From Microtetraspora sp. NBRC 16547 (lineage in GTDB: Bacteria; Actinomycetota; Actinomycetes; Streptosporangiales; Streptosporangiaceae), in NCBI RefSeq assembly GCF_030268965.1, contig NZ_BSSE01000002.1, positions 310,001-374,000 on the forward strand: a stretch of 64,000 nt of DNA, in the 5' to 3' direction. Every line of letters starts with the position of its first letter. The first letter of the stretch is position 1. The notes beneath the pieces are model-generated. The model saw only the letters and a program-made list of their open reading frames with translations. It searched no databases and was not told where the DNA came from. Positions 18,212-27,157 of this stretch are shown here, piece by piece. Made by a program: the position numbers and the translations under genes.

Positions 18212-19137
18212 CTGGCCGCCCTCCCCGCCGCCCGCGGGTCGAGCAGCGCGTTGCACAGATCCACCAGCATGTTGACCACCACGAACGCGGCGACGAGCAC
18301 CAGCGAGATCGCCTGCACGATCGCGAGGTCCTGTTTGGCCGCGCTCTCCACGAGGAGTGCCCCGATGCCGTTGATCCCGAATGCCTGCTCCGCCACCGCC
18401 GTACCCGCGAAGAGCCCGGCCACGGTCAGTCCGCTGACGGTGAGGATCGGCCCCGAGGCGTTGCGCAGGACATGACGGCGGAGGATCAGCCGTTCCGGAA
18501 CACCGCGAGCATGGGCGGTGTCGACGTGCTCGGAACGTATCTCGTCGCGTACGGCGGCCCGCGTCACCTGAGCCACGTAGGCGATCCAGGAGAAGGCCAG
18601 CGCGAAAGCGGGCAGGGTCAGGTGCCACAAGCGGTCAGTCAGACCGCTTCCCGCGCCGAAGACGGGGAACCACCCGAGTCCCGTGGCGAAGACCGCGACG
18701 AATATGACGGCCATCACGAACGTGGGCGCGCCCATCATCACGGTCGTGGCCATCGTGATCACCACACCCGCGCGCTTTTCCTTCCACGCGGCGAGGACAC
18801 CGAGCCCTACACCGGCGATGACGATGACGATCGCCGCATACGCGACGAGCAAGATCGTGGTCAGCGCTCGGCTGGCGATGAGGTCACTGACTGGGCTGCG
18901 GTAGACGAGTGACACCCCGAAATCACCGCGAACCGCCCCGGAGAGCCATCGGAGATAGCTCTGCCAGAACGGGTCGTCGAGGTGGAACTGCCTGCGTACC
19001 GCGGCCAACGCCTCGGGGTTCGGTTTGCTCCCCCCGACGAGCAACGTTGCCGGGTCGCCGGGCACGATGAACATGGCGCCGTAGATGACCACGCTGGCCA
19101 CGCCCAGCGTGGTCACAAGTGCGGTGAGCCGGCCCAA
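18208..19137 (-). CDS. Peptide ABC transporter permease (OppB-like)
   Basis: This 309-residue permease of the OppB type is the first gene of the operon. It shows the GDPATLLVGGSKPNPEALAAVRRQFHLDDPF block that follows the first membrane segment and the EAA loop (THARGVPERLILRRHVLRNA). The start is assigned to TTG at 19135-19137; no ATG or GTG is available upstream in frame and no clear ribosome-binding site is visible, so a leaderless or weakly initiated message is possible. The divergent TetR gene and the inverted repeats at 19254-19290 are likely its control region. Confidence 0.85.
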   Translation of the reverse strand: MGRLTALVTTLGVASVVIYGAMFIVPGDPATLLVGGSKPNPEALAAVRRQFHLDDPFWQSYLRWLSGAVRGDFGVSLVYRSPVSDLIASRALTTILLVAYAAIVIVIAGVGLGVLAAWKEKRAGVVITMATTVMMGAPTFVMAVIFVAVFATGLGWFPVFGAGSGLTDRLWHLTLPAFALAFSWIAYVAQVTRAAVRDEIRSEHVDTAHARGVPERLILRRHVLRNASGPILTVSGLTVAGLFAGTAVAEQAFGINGIGALLVESAAKQDLAIVQAISLVLVAAFVVVNMLVDLCNALLDPRAAGRAAR

Positions 19138-19460
19138 TAATGTTCGTGCGCGCGATGCTGCCCTGGAAGTGATGACGGCACTCCCCTCTGTGCTGGTGAA
19201 ATCGCCCGAGCCCGGTGCCGGGTGCGCGTCTCACGTGAGAACGGGGCGTTTATGCAACGTCGTTGTATGACACTGTTATATGACGTTGTTGGAGGAAGCT
19301 ATATGCTCTGCCGAGTGAGCGTCAAGAACTAATTCCTGCGACATTGCGGGGACATATCCCACCCCGCGCGAGGACGCAGTCGTCACGTGTGCACCGGGGA
19401 CGCAGTCGTCACGCGTACACCAGCGAAGATCCAGCAGCCGAGAAGAATCGTGGTCAGCCA
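19138..19460. promoter_or_regulatory. Divergent control region of the peptide operon and TetR gene
   Basis: This 323-base gap holds no gene. It contains an AT-richer block at 19251-19290 with a near-perfect palindrome CAACGTCGTTG (19255-19265), an inverted pair CAACGTC (19255-19261) / GACGTTG (19282-19288), and direct repeats TTGTATGAC / TTATATGAC between them. Together these look like a promoter with TetR operators for one or both divergent transcripts. Confidence 0.55.
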
Positions 19461-20057
19461 ATGCCGATCGAGATCGACATCACCGAGCGTCTTGAACAGA
19501 TCGCCGAGGCCACGCTGCGTGTGGCCGAGCGCGAAGGTCCAGCGGCGATCACCATCCGGGCGGTCGCGGCCGAGCTCGGTGGCTCGACCGCGGTGGTCAC
19601 GAACTACCTCAAGACCCGCTCCGACCTTCTGGTCAACGCCATCCGCTACGCGCAACGCGGATGGCTGGCAGACCTGGACGACCACGTCAATCCGCACGAA
19701 GGAGCACAGCACCTGCGCGCCTACATGGCCTGGTCCTCGGGCACGGTCGGCCACGACCGCGCCGTACGGCAGATATGGCTCGACGTCGCCGCCAAGGCCG
19801 AGTCGCGCAGCGCGGCGTTCGAGCTCCTGCGTCAGGACGCGACCGAACATCATCAGCTGCTGCGCGCCGCCGCGGCCAAGGCAGGTGTATCGGACGCCGA
19901 CTTCGCCGCCGATGTTCTCTACCTGCTGCTTCGTGGCTTCTATTTCGCCAGCACAGAGGACCCCGAACTCTGGACGGACGAGCGGGTCGGCGCCGCGATC
20001 TCCCAGCTGACCGACCTGTTCATCGCCGGCCTGGGGCCGTCTCCGGCCAGCGCCTGA
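19461..20057 (+). CDS. TetR-family transcriptional regulator
   Basis: This 198-residue TetR/AcrR-type regulator has the N-terminal helix-turn-helix (ITERLEQIAEATLRVAEREG then ITIRAVAAELGGSTAVVTNYLKTRSDLL, about residues 6-55) and an all-helical ligand domain. ATG at 19461 (MPIEIDI) is chosen because it starts the usual N-terminus; an upstream frame of 39 codons is not conserved-looking. It is divergent from the peptide ABC operon and probably controls it through the repeats at 19254-19290. Confidence 0.85.
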   Translation: MPIEIDITERLEQIAEATLRVAEREGPAAITIRAVAAELGGSTAVVTNYLKTRSDLLVNAIRYAQRGWLADLDDHVNPHEGAQHLRAYMAWSSGTVGHDRAVRQIWLDVAAKAESRSAAFELLRQDATEHHQLLRAAAAKAGVSDADFAADVLYLLLRGFYFASTEDPELWTDERVGAAISQLTDLFIAGLGPSPASA

Positions 20058-20092
20058 TTCGCCGGGACACCGACCTGTTCGATGAACGAGAA

Positions 20093-20120
20093 AGGAGGGC
20101 CGGGTGGCCCCGGCCCTCCT
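20093..20120. terminator. Bidirectional terminator hairpin
   Basis: A 12-bp perfect stem (AGGAGGGCCGGG / CCCGGCCCTCCT, loop of 4) lies between the convergent TetR gene and the GH84 gene. Confidence 0.7.
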
Positions 20121-20137
20121 ACCTGCTGTGACCCGGA

Positions 20138-22528
20138 TCAGGACACGGGAGCTCCGTAAACGCCCATCTCGTAGATGGAGTAACCCCACGTCGTCGTTCG
20201 CCGCACACCTTGCATGCGGACGTACTGCACGGCCTCATCCGCGGTGAGCCGGACGACGTCGTTGCCGCACGTGTCCGGACGCTGGGTCGAGACCGTGGTC
20301 CAGTTGACGCCGTCGCCGGAGGTCTGGATCTGGTACTCCGCCGCGCAGGCGTTCTCCCAGGCGAGGGTCACCGCCGCGACCTTCGCCGGCGTGGCGAGCT
20401 TGACCTGCACCCATTCGTTGTCGGAGTAGCCGGAAGCCCAGCGGGTGCCCATCGATCCGTCGTTGACGTACCGGGCAGCCAGCCGGTCGAGGCCCTGCTC
20501 CACGCTCGACGCGGTCGCCGTGCCGTCCAGGGCGAGGTTCTTGCCACCGCCGGCGACGTCCCACAATTGGAGCCGGACGTCGGCCTGGACCAGGAAGACG
20601 TCGAGCACCCCGTCACCGACCTTGGGCTGGACCGAGCCCCACGTGTTGCGCGGCGGGTTGACCCGGACAGCGCGGGCTTGCCGCTGCAGATCCTGCGAGT
20701 CGGCGAGCGACGCGGCGGCCCCGGCGTCGTCACCGGCCTGCCGGGCTTCGAGCGCGTCGAGCATGGCGACCGTCGCCTTGCCCCACAGCTCGGTGGCGTT
20801 CAGCCAGGGCGCGGCGTCATCGGTGAACCCCTTCTCCACCGATCCGCCGCGAATGGTGGCCGGGGCCGCGGCGATGGCGTTCGCGTAGGCGCGCATCGCG
20901 GTGAGCGCCTCGGTGCGTCGCCCGCCGTCCCATGCCCGCCAGAACTCGGCCGCGCGCGCGGCGAGCTCAGGCGCCTGGGGCTGCCAGGGGGTGCTGCCGA
21001 AGGTCGGGGCCAGGTGCTCCAGGTCGCCGAAGACGAGGAGCGCCTCGGTGGCCGCGCGGTCGCCGCCGGCGAGGTAGGCCATCGCGCGCGGCCAGCTCGT
21101 GGTCGCGTCGTACGCCTTGTCGTTCCAGGTGAAGTCCGCGGTGCCGAAGACCGCGACCTTGCTCGCGTACGGCTGGTTCATCGGGTTGGCCACGATGCCG
21201 GACAGGTGCGCCGACAGACCGGCCTCACGCTTGGCGTAGGGCGCGAGCAGCAGCCGCCCGCTGGTGTTGCCGAAGTCGTTGACCGGGTAGTTGTCCCAGA
21301 CGAAGACCTTGCGCCCGAACAGTGCCGAGACCTTGTCGGCCTGCGCGTTGGTGATCTCCGGGGGGACGACGTCGGTGCCGGTCCACATCACCACGATCGC
21401 GGGGTCGAGGGTGGCCCGCATGGTCTGCTTGTAGGCGGTGTCGGTCAGATCGCCGTACTCCGTGGGCACCATCTGCAGCGGCCGGGCGCCTTCGTGCGTG
21501 GCGATGAAGTTTCGCTGCAGGTCGTTGAGCAGGTCGACCTGAGCCTTCGCCGCCGCGGCGCGTCCGGGCGCGCCGAACGCGACCTGATCCGCCGAGCAGT
21601 TCCACCGGGTGTAGCTGATGTCGTCCAGCGGGATGGAGAAGGACCGGGTGCCCAGGTCGTAGAGCGCCTGCAGCTTCTGCTTGAGAATCTTGCGGTCCGC
21701 GGGGTCGGAGTAGCAGATCGACTCGCCCGGGGAGACGGCGAACGTGAAGCGCACGTGGTTCGTGCCGGCCCGTGCCACCAGCTCGCCCAGCTCGGCCAGC
21801 TTGTCCGCCGGGTACGGATCGCGCCACTTGCCGCGGTGGTAGGGATCGTCCTTGGGCGCGTACACGTAGGTGTTGGCCTTGACGTCGCCGTAGAAGTCCA
21901 TCTGGTCAAGGCGGTCGGCGTGCGTCCACGGCGCGCCGTAGAAGCCTTCGATGGTGCCGCGCAGAGGCATGGACGGAAAGTCGCTGACCTGCGCGCCGGC
22001 CACCTTCCAACCGTCGTCGGACGGGACGAACAGCTGGCGCAGCGTCTGTACGGCATAGAACTGGCCCGCGGCGTCCTTACCGCCGAGAGCGATCTGACGC
22101 GGCTTGCCTCCCGAGACCCGCAACGCGTATCCCTCGGCCTGGTCGGGCACGACCGTGTCGCCGAGCACCTCTGCGATGTCCGGCCGTGCCGCGGGACCGA
22201 GGCGCACCGTGAGCAGGCCGGCCGCGGCCGCGGGAATCTGGTCGGGGGCGACGATGTCCACCCGGTCGGCGCCGTGCGCCTTGAGCTCCCGGACGAGGCG
22301 GTCACGAGCGGCAGGATCGGTCTGGTCGTCGGCGACCACGAGCACCCGGCCGGTCACGACGGCGGCGGAACCGCTGCCGACCAGCGACTGCGGGGTGGGC
22401 GACACCGAGGGGAGAGCGGCGTTCGGAGCGGAGGCGGAATGGGCCGCGGGCATGGGCAGCAACGCCCCGGCGCTCAGGGTAGCGGCCAGCGCGAGGCAGG
22501 CTTTGGGGGTGATCTTGCGTCTTCTCAC
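20138..22528 (-). CDS. Secreted GH84 beta-N-acetylglucosaminidase with CBM32
   Basis: This 796-residue exported enzyme is related to clostridial NagJ/hyaluronidase-type GH84 proteins and bacterial O-GlcNAcases, which remove terminal beta-GlcNAc. A signal peptide covers about residues 1-33. The N-terminal alpha/beta domain (about 40-185) is followed by the GH84 barrel starting at LRGTIEGFYGAPWTHADR (189-206). The catalytic Asp pair is in IPLDDISYTRW (Asp302-Asp303). A helical region follows, then an F5/8 type C (CBM32) module at about 655-795 (NLALDGTATASSVEQG). The GTG start has GGAG five bases upstream. A DasR-type dre palindrome lies 10 bases before the start, so induction by amino-sugar metabolism is likely. 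Confidence 0.9.
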   Translation of the reverse strand: MRRRKITPKACLALAATLSAGALLPMPAAHSASAPNAALPSVSPTPQSLVGSGSAAVVTGRVLVVADDQTDPAARDRLVRELKAHGADRVDIVAPDQIPAAAAGLLTVRLGPAARPDIAEVLGDTVVPDQAEGYALRVSGGKPRQIALGGKDAAGQFYAVQTLRQLFVPSDDGWKVAGAQVSDFPSMPLRGTIEGFYGAPWTHADRLDQMDFYGDVKANTYVYAPKDDPYHRGKWRDPYPADKLAELGELVARAGTNHVRFTFAVSPGESICYSDPADRKILKQKLQALYDLGTRSFSIPLDDISYTRWNCSADQVAFGAPGRAAAAKAQVDLLNDLQRNFIATHEGARPLQMVPTEYGDLTDTAYKQTMRATLDPAIVVMWTGTDVVPPEITNAQADKVSALFGRKVFVWDNYPVNDFGNTSGRLLLAPYAKREAGLSAHLSGIVANPMNQPYASKVAVFGTADFTWNDKAYDATTSWPRAMAYLAGGDRAATEALLVFGDLEHLAPTFGSTPWQPQAPELAARAAEFWRAWDGGRRTEALTAMRAYANAIAAAPATIRGGSVEKGFTDDAAPWLNATELWGKATVAMLDALEARQAGDDAGAAASLADSQDLQRQARAVRVNPPRNTWGSVQPKVGDGVLDVFLVQADVRLQLWDVAGGGKNLALDGTATASSVEQGLDRLAARYVNDGSMGTRWASGYSDNEWVQVKLATPAKVAAVTLAWENACAAEYQIQTSGDGVNWTTVSTQRPDTCGNDVVRLTADEAVQYVRMQGVRRTTTWGYSIYEMGVYGAPVS

Positions 22529-22537
22529 GAAGTCTCC

Positions 22538-22553
22538 AGTGGTCTAGACCGGC
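22538..22553. promoter_or_regulatory. dre-like site (probable DasR operator) before GH84
   Basis: AGTGGTCTAGACCGGC contains the perfect core GGTCTAGACC and matches the known DasR-responsive-element consensus (ACTGGTCTAGACCACT-like) over its centre. It lies 10-25 bases upstream of the GH84 start codon, where binding of the GntR-family repressor would block transcription. Confidence 0.75.
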
Positions 22554-22616
22554 ACAGTGATCAACACGTCATGCCGGCGTTTTCCAGTCGAGGGGGCGAA
22601 ACGTGACGGATGCGGT

Positions 22617-25600
22617 TCAGCTCGTCGAAGCGACGTACTGAGCCCGGACCTGCTCGTCGGTCAGGGCCTGGGCGTAGACGGCGGCGTCGTCTATCGCCCC
22701 GTTCAGGGTGGTGCCGTTGAGCTGGCCGAAGTACGCCTGAGGCAGCGCGATGGTCTGCGGCAGCGTCTGACGGCGCTCCCCGTCGACATACAGGGTGGTG
22801 GCCGAACCGTCGGAGACGAAGGTGAGCTGTGTCCATCGGCCCAGCGGCACCGAGTAGTCGAACGCGTAGTCCTGCACACCGACCTTGGTGAAGCCGACCT
22901 TGCCGCCGCTGCCGTACTGCTCCAGCTTGATGTTGCCCTGCCTGGAGCCGAGCAGGTTGGCGTCGTTCAGCGTTCCGTCCTTGCGCACCCACTGGCTGTA
23001 GGTCCACGGTCCGGAGATGTCGAGGCCGCCGATGCCCAGTCCGTCACCGCGACCGCTGAACTTCAACGCCTTGCCCGACCGGCCGTCGACGTAGGACGGC
23101 ACCCTCATGTTCGCCTCGTCGATCTCGGTCTGCATGTGCAGGGATCCGGTTCCGTCGGGCACCGGGCGGACGTTCATGCCCGGCGCTCCGTCGTGCCAGC
23201 CCTCTGGGTACGGCGCGGGCTCGAAGGTGTAGGTGTGGATCGGCTTGCCGTCGGTGGTGGGCTGCTGGGCTTCGAAGCCCTTCCACCCGGGCGCCTTGCC
23301 GATCTTGGCCTTGAGCTCGGCGAACTGCGCGTAGCCGGTGGCGGGAGCGGCGTTGTGCCACATGGTGTTGCCAGCCGCGTCCCGCTGCGGTGCCGCCCAC
23401 TGCTCGGCGTAGCCGTCCACGGCCCACATCTGGTAGTCATTCCAGACGTGCACGATGCCGCCGAGCATCTTCGGATTCGGGTCCAGCCGCCAGGACGAGT
23501 GCGCCCATCCCGGGTTGCCGTAGCTCCCCAGCGCTTTGCCGACGATGTAGAGGTTGGCCGCTGGCCCGGCCTGGATCCGGTCGTAGGCGGCCAGCCGCGG
23601 ATCGCTGCCGTTGCCGAGGTAGTCCATGACGATGACATTGGTGGAGACTTGCTGCTTGGGGGCGCTGGCGCGTTCGAAGCCGTTGTAGATGATCGAGCGC
23701 TTGCCCTTGGCGACGACGTGATCGTTCAGCTTGTTGACGTAGTCGTTGAACAGGTCGCCGAACGTGCTGTAACGGTCGGAGTTGTCGGCGAGGAACTTCT
23801 TGACCGCGGGGCAGTTGGTCAGGCTCGACGGCATCTCATCCCCGCCGAGATGCACATACGGGCTGGCGAACCACGGCATGAACTCATCCAGGATCCACTC
23901 GGCGGCGGTGACCGCCTCGGGCCGCATGATGTTCATCGCGAAGCTCGAGGTCACCCAGCCGTAGGTGTAACTCTGGCCGCAGGAGTTGTCCGGCGTGGCG
24001 CCCGACCCATCGGGATTGGGACCGTGCCCCATACCGACCTTGAAGTAGTTCGACACCGGATCGGCGTGCCCCGGAAACTCGAGCCCCGGCACGACCTGCA
24101 CGTTGTTCTCCCGGCCCAGCTCGACGAACTCCCGGATCTGCTCCCGGCTGTAGGCGAACTTGCTGGACGTGAGACCGGGCAGGTTGTCGCTGTAGAGACG
24201 GAAGCCCTCCGGCTCGACCAGGTGCAGCAGCAACATGTTCTGCTTGGTCCAGCCCATCTCGCGGATTGTGTCCTTGATGTACTCCGGCGTGTAGTACTTG
24301 CGCGCGGCGTCGATGGAGAACCACCGCTGCGGCTTGCTCGGGACATCGACCGCCTGTCCCTTGGGCAGGCGGGCGTGGCCCTCGTCCTGGCGCAGCAGTT
24401 GCAGCACCGACCGACCGCCGTAGTACAGGCCGGCGGTGGTGTTCGCCTCGACGGTGACCCGATCGTCGACGGTGAGCCGGTAGCCCTCCGCTCCGAGCTC
24501 GTTCTCCTCGACGAGCCGCAGGCGGATCCCGTGATCGCTTTCCCGGGTGCCCGGCTTCGCCGCCATCGGCCGTCCGGTCACCGTCGTGTAGTCGGCGGCG
24601 ATGGTCTCCGCCACCTGGGCGAGCGTCCGGTCGGCCAGGCCGGGCATCGTCGCGCCGGTCGTCGACAGCGACTTCTGATTCGCCGGATAGCTCACCCCTG
24701 CGTCGTCGGCGAGGGTGAGGCTCCCGGAGCCCGCCTTCCAGCTCGACAGCTGAGGCACCACGCCCGGCACGGCCGCCGCGGTGACCTTCTGGTTGTAGAC
24801 CTCCACCTCCGCCAGGCTCAACGGATCGGTGGCGGACTCGAGCTGAATCCGGACGTAACGCCCCTTGACGCCGCCCAGGTCGATGACGCTCGGCGTTCCC
24901 GCCGTGGCCGCCTGCCGGGTCGCGGTCACGCCGGGCGAGGACTTCGCCTCATCGACGGTCTGCCCGCGGATCTCCTGCTCGGACGTCATCACCCAGTAGT
25001 TGCGCAGCCGGTCGGCGCAGCAGTCCGTCCGGTTGTAGATCCGCACCTCCGCCAGGGTGTCGGCGGCTCCCAGATCCACCTGCCACCACGCCTGGTTGGA
25101 CGGCTCGGCGGTGTGGGTCACCGACCCCTGCCCGAACACGCCGCTGGTGTTTCCGTCCACCGCCCTTTCCGGCACCCCGCCCCAGCCGAGGCTGCTCTGG
25201 GTCGCGGGCTTGCCCAGCGCCAGGTTGACCGGCGCCACCTCGACGGTGTCGGTGGCGGTCACCGTACGCCCGGCGCCAGTGCCGGCCACAGACGCGGTTA
25301 CCGTGACCGGGACGTTCCTGGCCAGAGGTGTGCCGGGCGGAACGGTGATCCGCACGGGCAACGTGGCCGTCTGCCGCGGCTCCAGGGAGGCGACCGGGCG
25401 CAGACCCGTGACGGTCCAGCCCTCCGGCGTCAGACCGGTGGGGGCGAGATCGCTGAGTGGGGTGTCCCCCACGTTGGTGTAGGACAGCGTGCCGTCCATC
25501 GTGGCGCCCGGGGAGACGCGCGCCGGCAGGTCCAGGACCGCCCGGGCGGAGATCGGCGCGTTCGGGGTGTGGATCCTGAAGGAGTATGCGCTGCCGAGCG

Positions 25601-27047
25601 GATCGATCCCGCTTCCCCCCTGCGGCATGGTGACGACGATGTCGCCCGCGCTGTTGCGGTCCCACTTGAGCGCCGCCTCGGACGTGCCGCCGACCAACGT
25701 GATCTTGGTGTTTGGCTTCACCGGCACATCCGCGCCGAGCGTGAGCGTGTTCCCCGGCCACGCCAACGCGGTGGCGTACAGGTCCCCCTTGTTCACCGTG
25801 TAGCGGACGGGGACGGTGCTCGCCGGCTCCTCGGCACGCGTCCAGTACGTCGAGCCGTAGATCGCCTCCCCGTTGGTCTTCAGCCACCGCCCGACGTCGC
25901 GCAGCCGGGAGGCCTGGGCCTCGGGGATCGTGCCGTCGGCGTCCGGCCCGACGTCGAGCAGCAGGTTGCCGTTCTTGCTGACGATGTCGACCAGGTCGTG
26001 GACGATCTCGGTGGAGGACATGTAGTCCTCGATCGGCTCGTTCTTGTTCAGCCCGTAGGAGAAGCCGATCCCGCGGCTGGACTCCCACTTGCTCGTCCTG
26101 ATGTCCGGGACGTTCTCGTATTCGGGCGTCTCGAAGTCGAGCTGGTCGCCGCGGTACGGGCCGGGCTTGACCCTGCACCGGTTGGCGACGGCGACCTCCT
26201 TGGGCTGGGGGCGGTCGGCGGCCTGGTTGTAGAAGTGGGCGATGGTGTCGCCCATCTTCCAGTAGCTCGCGTCCCGGTCCCACTCACCGTCGCACCACAG
26301 GATGTCCGGATCGTAGTCGTCGATGAGCTCGTTCATCTGCGGGAGCATGTAGTCGGTTACGTAGTTCTGACCAGTGGTGACACCGGTATAGGGGATCTGC
26401 GCCCCCGTATACGGATTTGTCGGTTGCCGCCCGGTGTAGTTGGGGTTGTACCACTCGTAGTTGGAGTAGTAGAAGCCTCGCCTCAGGCCCGAGCCCTCGG
26501 CAGCGTCGAACAGCATCTTGGCCAGGTCCTTCTTGGGGCCGTGATGCACGACGCTGCGGGTGCTCTGCTTGGTGTCCCACAGGGCGACGCCCTCATGGTG
26601 CTTGGACGTCAGCACGAAGTACTTGGCGCCGGCGTCCTTGAACAGCGTGACCCATTCGTCCGGCTTGTAGTTCTCGGCCTTCCAGTCGTCCATGAAACCG
26701 TCGTAGTTCTTGCCCTCGCCGTAGGTGTCCCGGTGATGGACGTAGGTGGCCGAGTTCTTGCTGTTCATGTAGTTGCCGTACCACTCGGCATAGCTCCGGC
26801 GCGGCCCCCACGCGGGGACGCTGTAGGCGCCCCAGTGGATGAAGATGCCGAACTTCGCGTCGTCGAACCACTGCGGCGTGGGGTGCTTCTCCAGCGAGGC
26901 GTAGTCGCCGGTGTAGCGCTCGGGTGGGGCGTTGTCTGCTGCGAAGGCGGTCGATGGGCTTGTCGTAAGAATCAGGGCCAGGGCACCCGTTATGGCGGTC
27001 CCGGTGATCCTGGTGGTTCGTAACAGATGTCGGCGACGTCGTCTCAC
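22617..27047 (-). CDS. Secreted GH29-GH20 fusion: alpha-L-fucosidase + CBM + beta-N-acetylhexosaminidase + LamG-like domain
   Basis: This 1476-residue exported protein joins two catalytic families. In order: signal peptide (1-36); GH29 alpha-L-fucosidase barrel (about 45-400; FGIFIHWGAYSVPAWGP, nucleophile Asp253 in ILWCDGEW); a small beta domain (400-500); a NEW3-like Ig domain (about 505-600); an F5/8 type C-like discoidin module (about 605-755; NLALGKPATQSSLGWGG); a GH20b domain (760-900); a GH20 barrel (about 905-1200; catalytic pair Asp1070-Glu1071 in HLGGDEMPSS); and a C-terminal LamG/concanavalin-like domain (about 1315-1476). The frame is uninterrupted. The GTG start has AGGAG seven bases upstream. 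The position that reads HLTDDQGWR in many chitobiases is HLVEPEGFR here, so the GH20 specificity may differ; a lacto-N-biosidase-like role is possible. It probably trims fucosylated GlcNAc-containing glycans. Confidence 0.9.
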   Translation of the reverse strand: MRRRRRHLLRTTRITGTAITGALALILTTSPSTAFAADNAPPERYTGDYASLEKHPTPQWFDDAKFGIFIHWGAYSVPAWGPRRSYAEWYGNYMNSKNSATYVHHRDTYGEGKNYDGFMDDWKAENYKPDEWVTLFKDAGAKYFVLTSKHHEGVALWDTKQSTRSVVHHGPKKDLAKMLFDAAEGSGLRRGFYYSNYEWYNPNYTGRQPTNPYTGAQIPYTGVTTGQNYVTDYMLPQMNELIDDYDPDILWCDGEWDRDASYWKMGDTIAHFYNQAADRPQPKEVAVANRCRVKPGPYRGDQLDFETPEYENVPDIRTSKWESSRGIGFSYGLNKNEPIEDYMSSTEIVHDLVDIVSKNGNLLLDVGPDADGTIPEAQASRLRDVGRWLKTNGEAIYGSTYWTRAEEPASTVPVRYTVNKGDLYATALAWPGNTLTLGADVPVKPNTKITLVGGTSEAALKWDRNSAGDIVVTMPQGGSGIDPLGSAYSFRIHTPNAPISARAVLDLPARVSPGATMDGTLSYTNVGDTPLSDLAPTGLTPEGWTVTGLRPVASLEPRQTATLPVRITVPPGTPLARNVPVTVTASVAGTGAGRTVTATDTVEVAPVNLALGKPATQSSLGWGGVPERAVDGNTSGVFGQGSVTHTAEPSNQAWWQVDLGAADTLAEVRIYNRTDCCADRLRNYWVMTSEQEIRGQTVDEAKSSPGVTATRQAATAGTPSVIDLGGVKGRYVRIQLESATDPLSLAEVEVYNQKVTAAAVPGVVPQLSSWKAGSGSLTLADDAGVSYPANQKSLSTTGATMPGLADRTLAQVAETIAADYTTVTGRPMAAKPGTRESDHGIRLRLVEENELGAEGYRLTVDDRVTVEANTTAGLYYGGRSVLQLLRQDEGHARLPKGQAVDVPSKPQRWFSIDAARKYYTPEYIKDTIREMGWTKQNMLLLHLVEPEGFRLYSDNLPGLTSSKFAYSREQIREFVELGRENNVQVVPGLEFPGHADPVSNYFKVGMGHGPNPDGSGATPDNSCGQSYTYGWVTSSFAMNIMRPEAVTAAEWILDEFMPWFASPYVHLGGDEMPSSLTNCPAVKKFLADNSDRYSTFGDLFNDYVNKLNDHVVAKGKRSIIYNGFERASAPKQQVSTNVIVMDYLGNGSDPRLAAYDRIQAGPAANLYIVGKALGSYGNPGWAHSSWRLDPNPKMLGGIVHVWNDYQMWAVDGYAEQWAAPQRDAAGNTMWHNAAPATGYAQFAELKAKIGKAPGWKGFEAQQPTTDGKPIHTYTFEPAPYPEGWHDGAPGMNVRPVPDGTGSLHMQTEIDEANMRVPSYVDGRSGKALKFSGRGDGLGIGGLDISGPWTYSQWVRKDGTLNDANLLGSRQGNIKLEQYGSGGKVGFTKVGVQDYAFDYSVPLGRWTQLTFVSDGSATTLYVDGERRQTLPQTIALPQAYFGQLNGTTLNGAIDDAAVYAQALTDEQVRAQYVASTS

Positions 27048-27072
27048 GATGCGGCTCCTGGGGGGTTGGGGA

Positions 27073-27124
27073 GGGAGATCTGCGCCGGCCGCACCGGCGA
27101 TGCCAGGACCGGCGCAGATCTCCC
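27073..27124 (-). terminator. Long perfect hairpin between GH20 and GH29-GH20 genes
   Basis: A 16-bp perfect stem (GGGAGATCTGCGCCGG 27073-27088, CCGGCGCAGATCTCCC 27109-27124, 20-base loop) follows the GH20 stop and precedes the fusion gene by 25 bases. It may terminate the GH20 transcript, or act as a processing or attenuation element if the two genes are co-transcribed. No separate dre site is seen here. Confidence 0.65.
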
Positions 27125-27157
27125 GTGATCTCGAAACGTCAGCGCACCCTCGCGGGC

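Noticed and set aside
22557-27023. 1488-codon plus-strand open frame opposite the GH29-GH20 fusion
   Set aside because: It is an antisense shadow of a gene with clear catalytic motifs; the composition is typical for the complementary strand of GC-rich codons.
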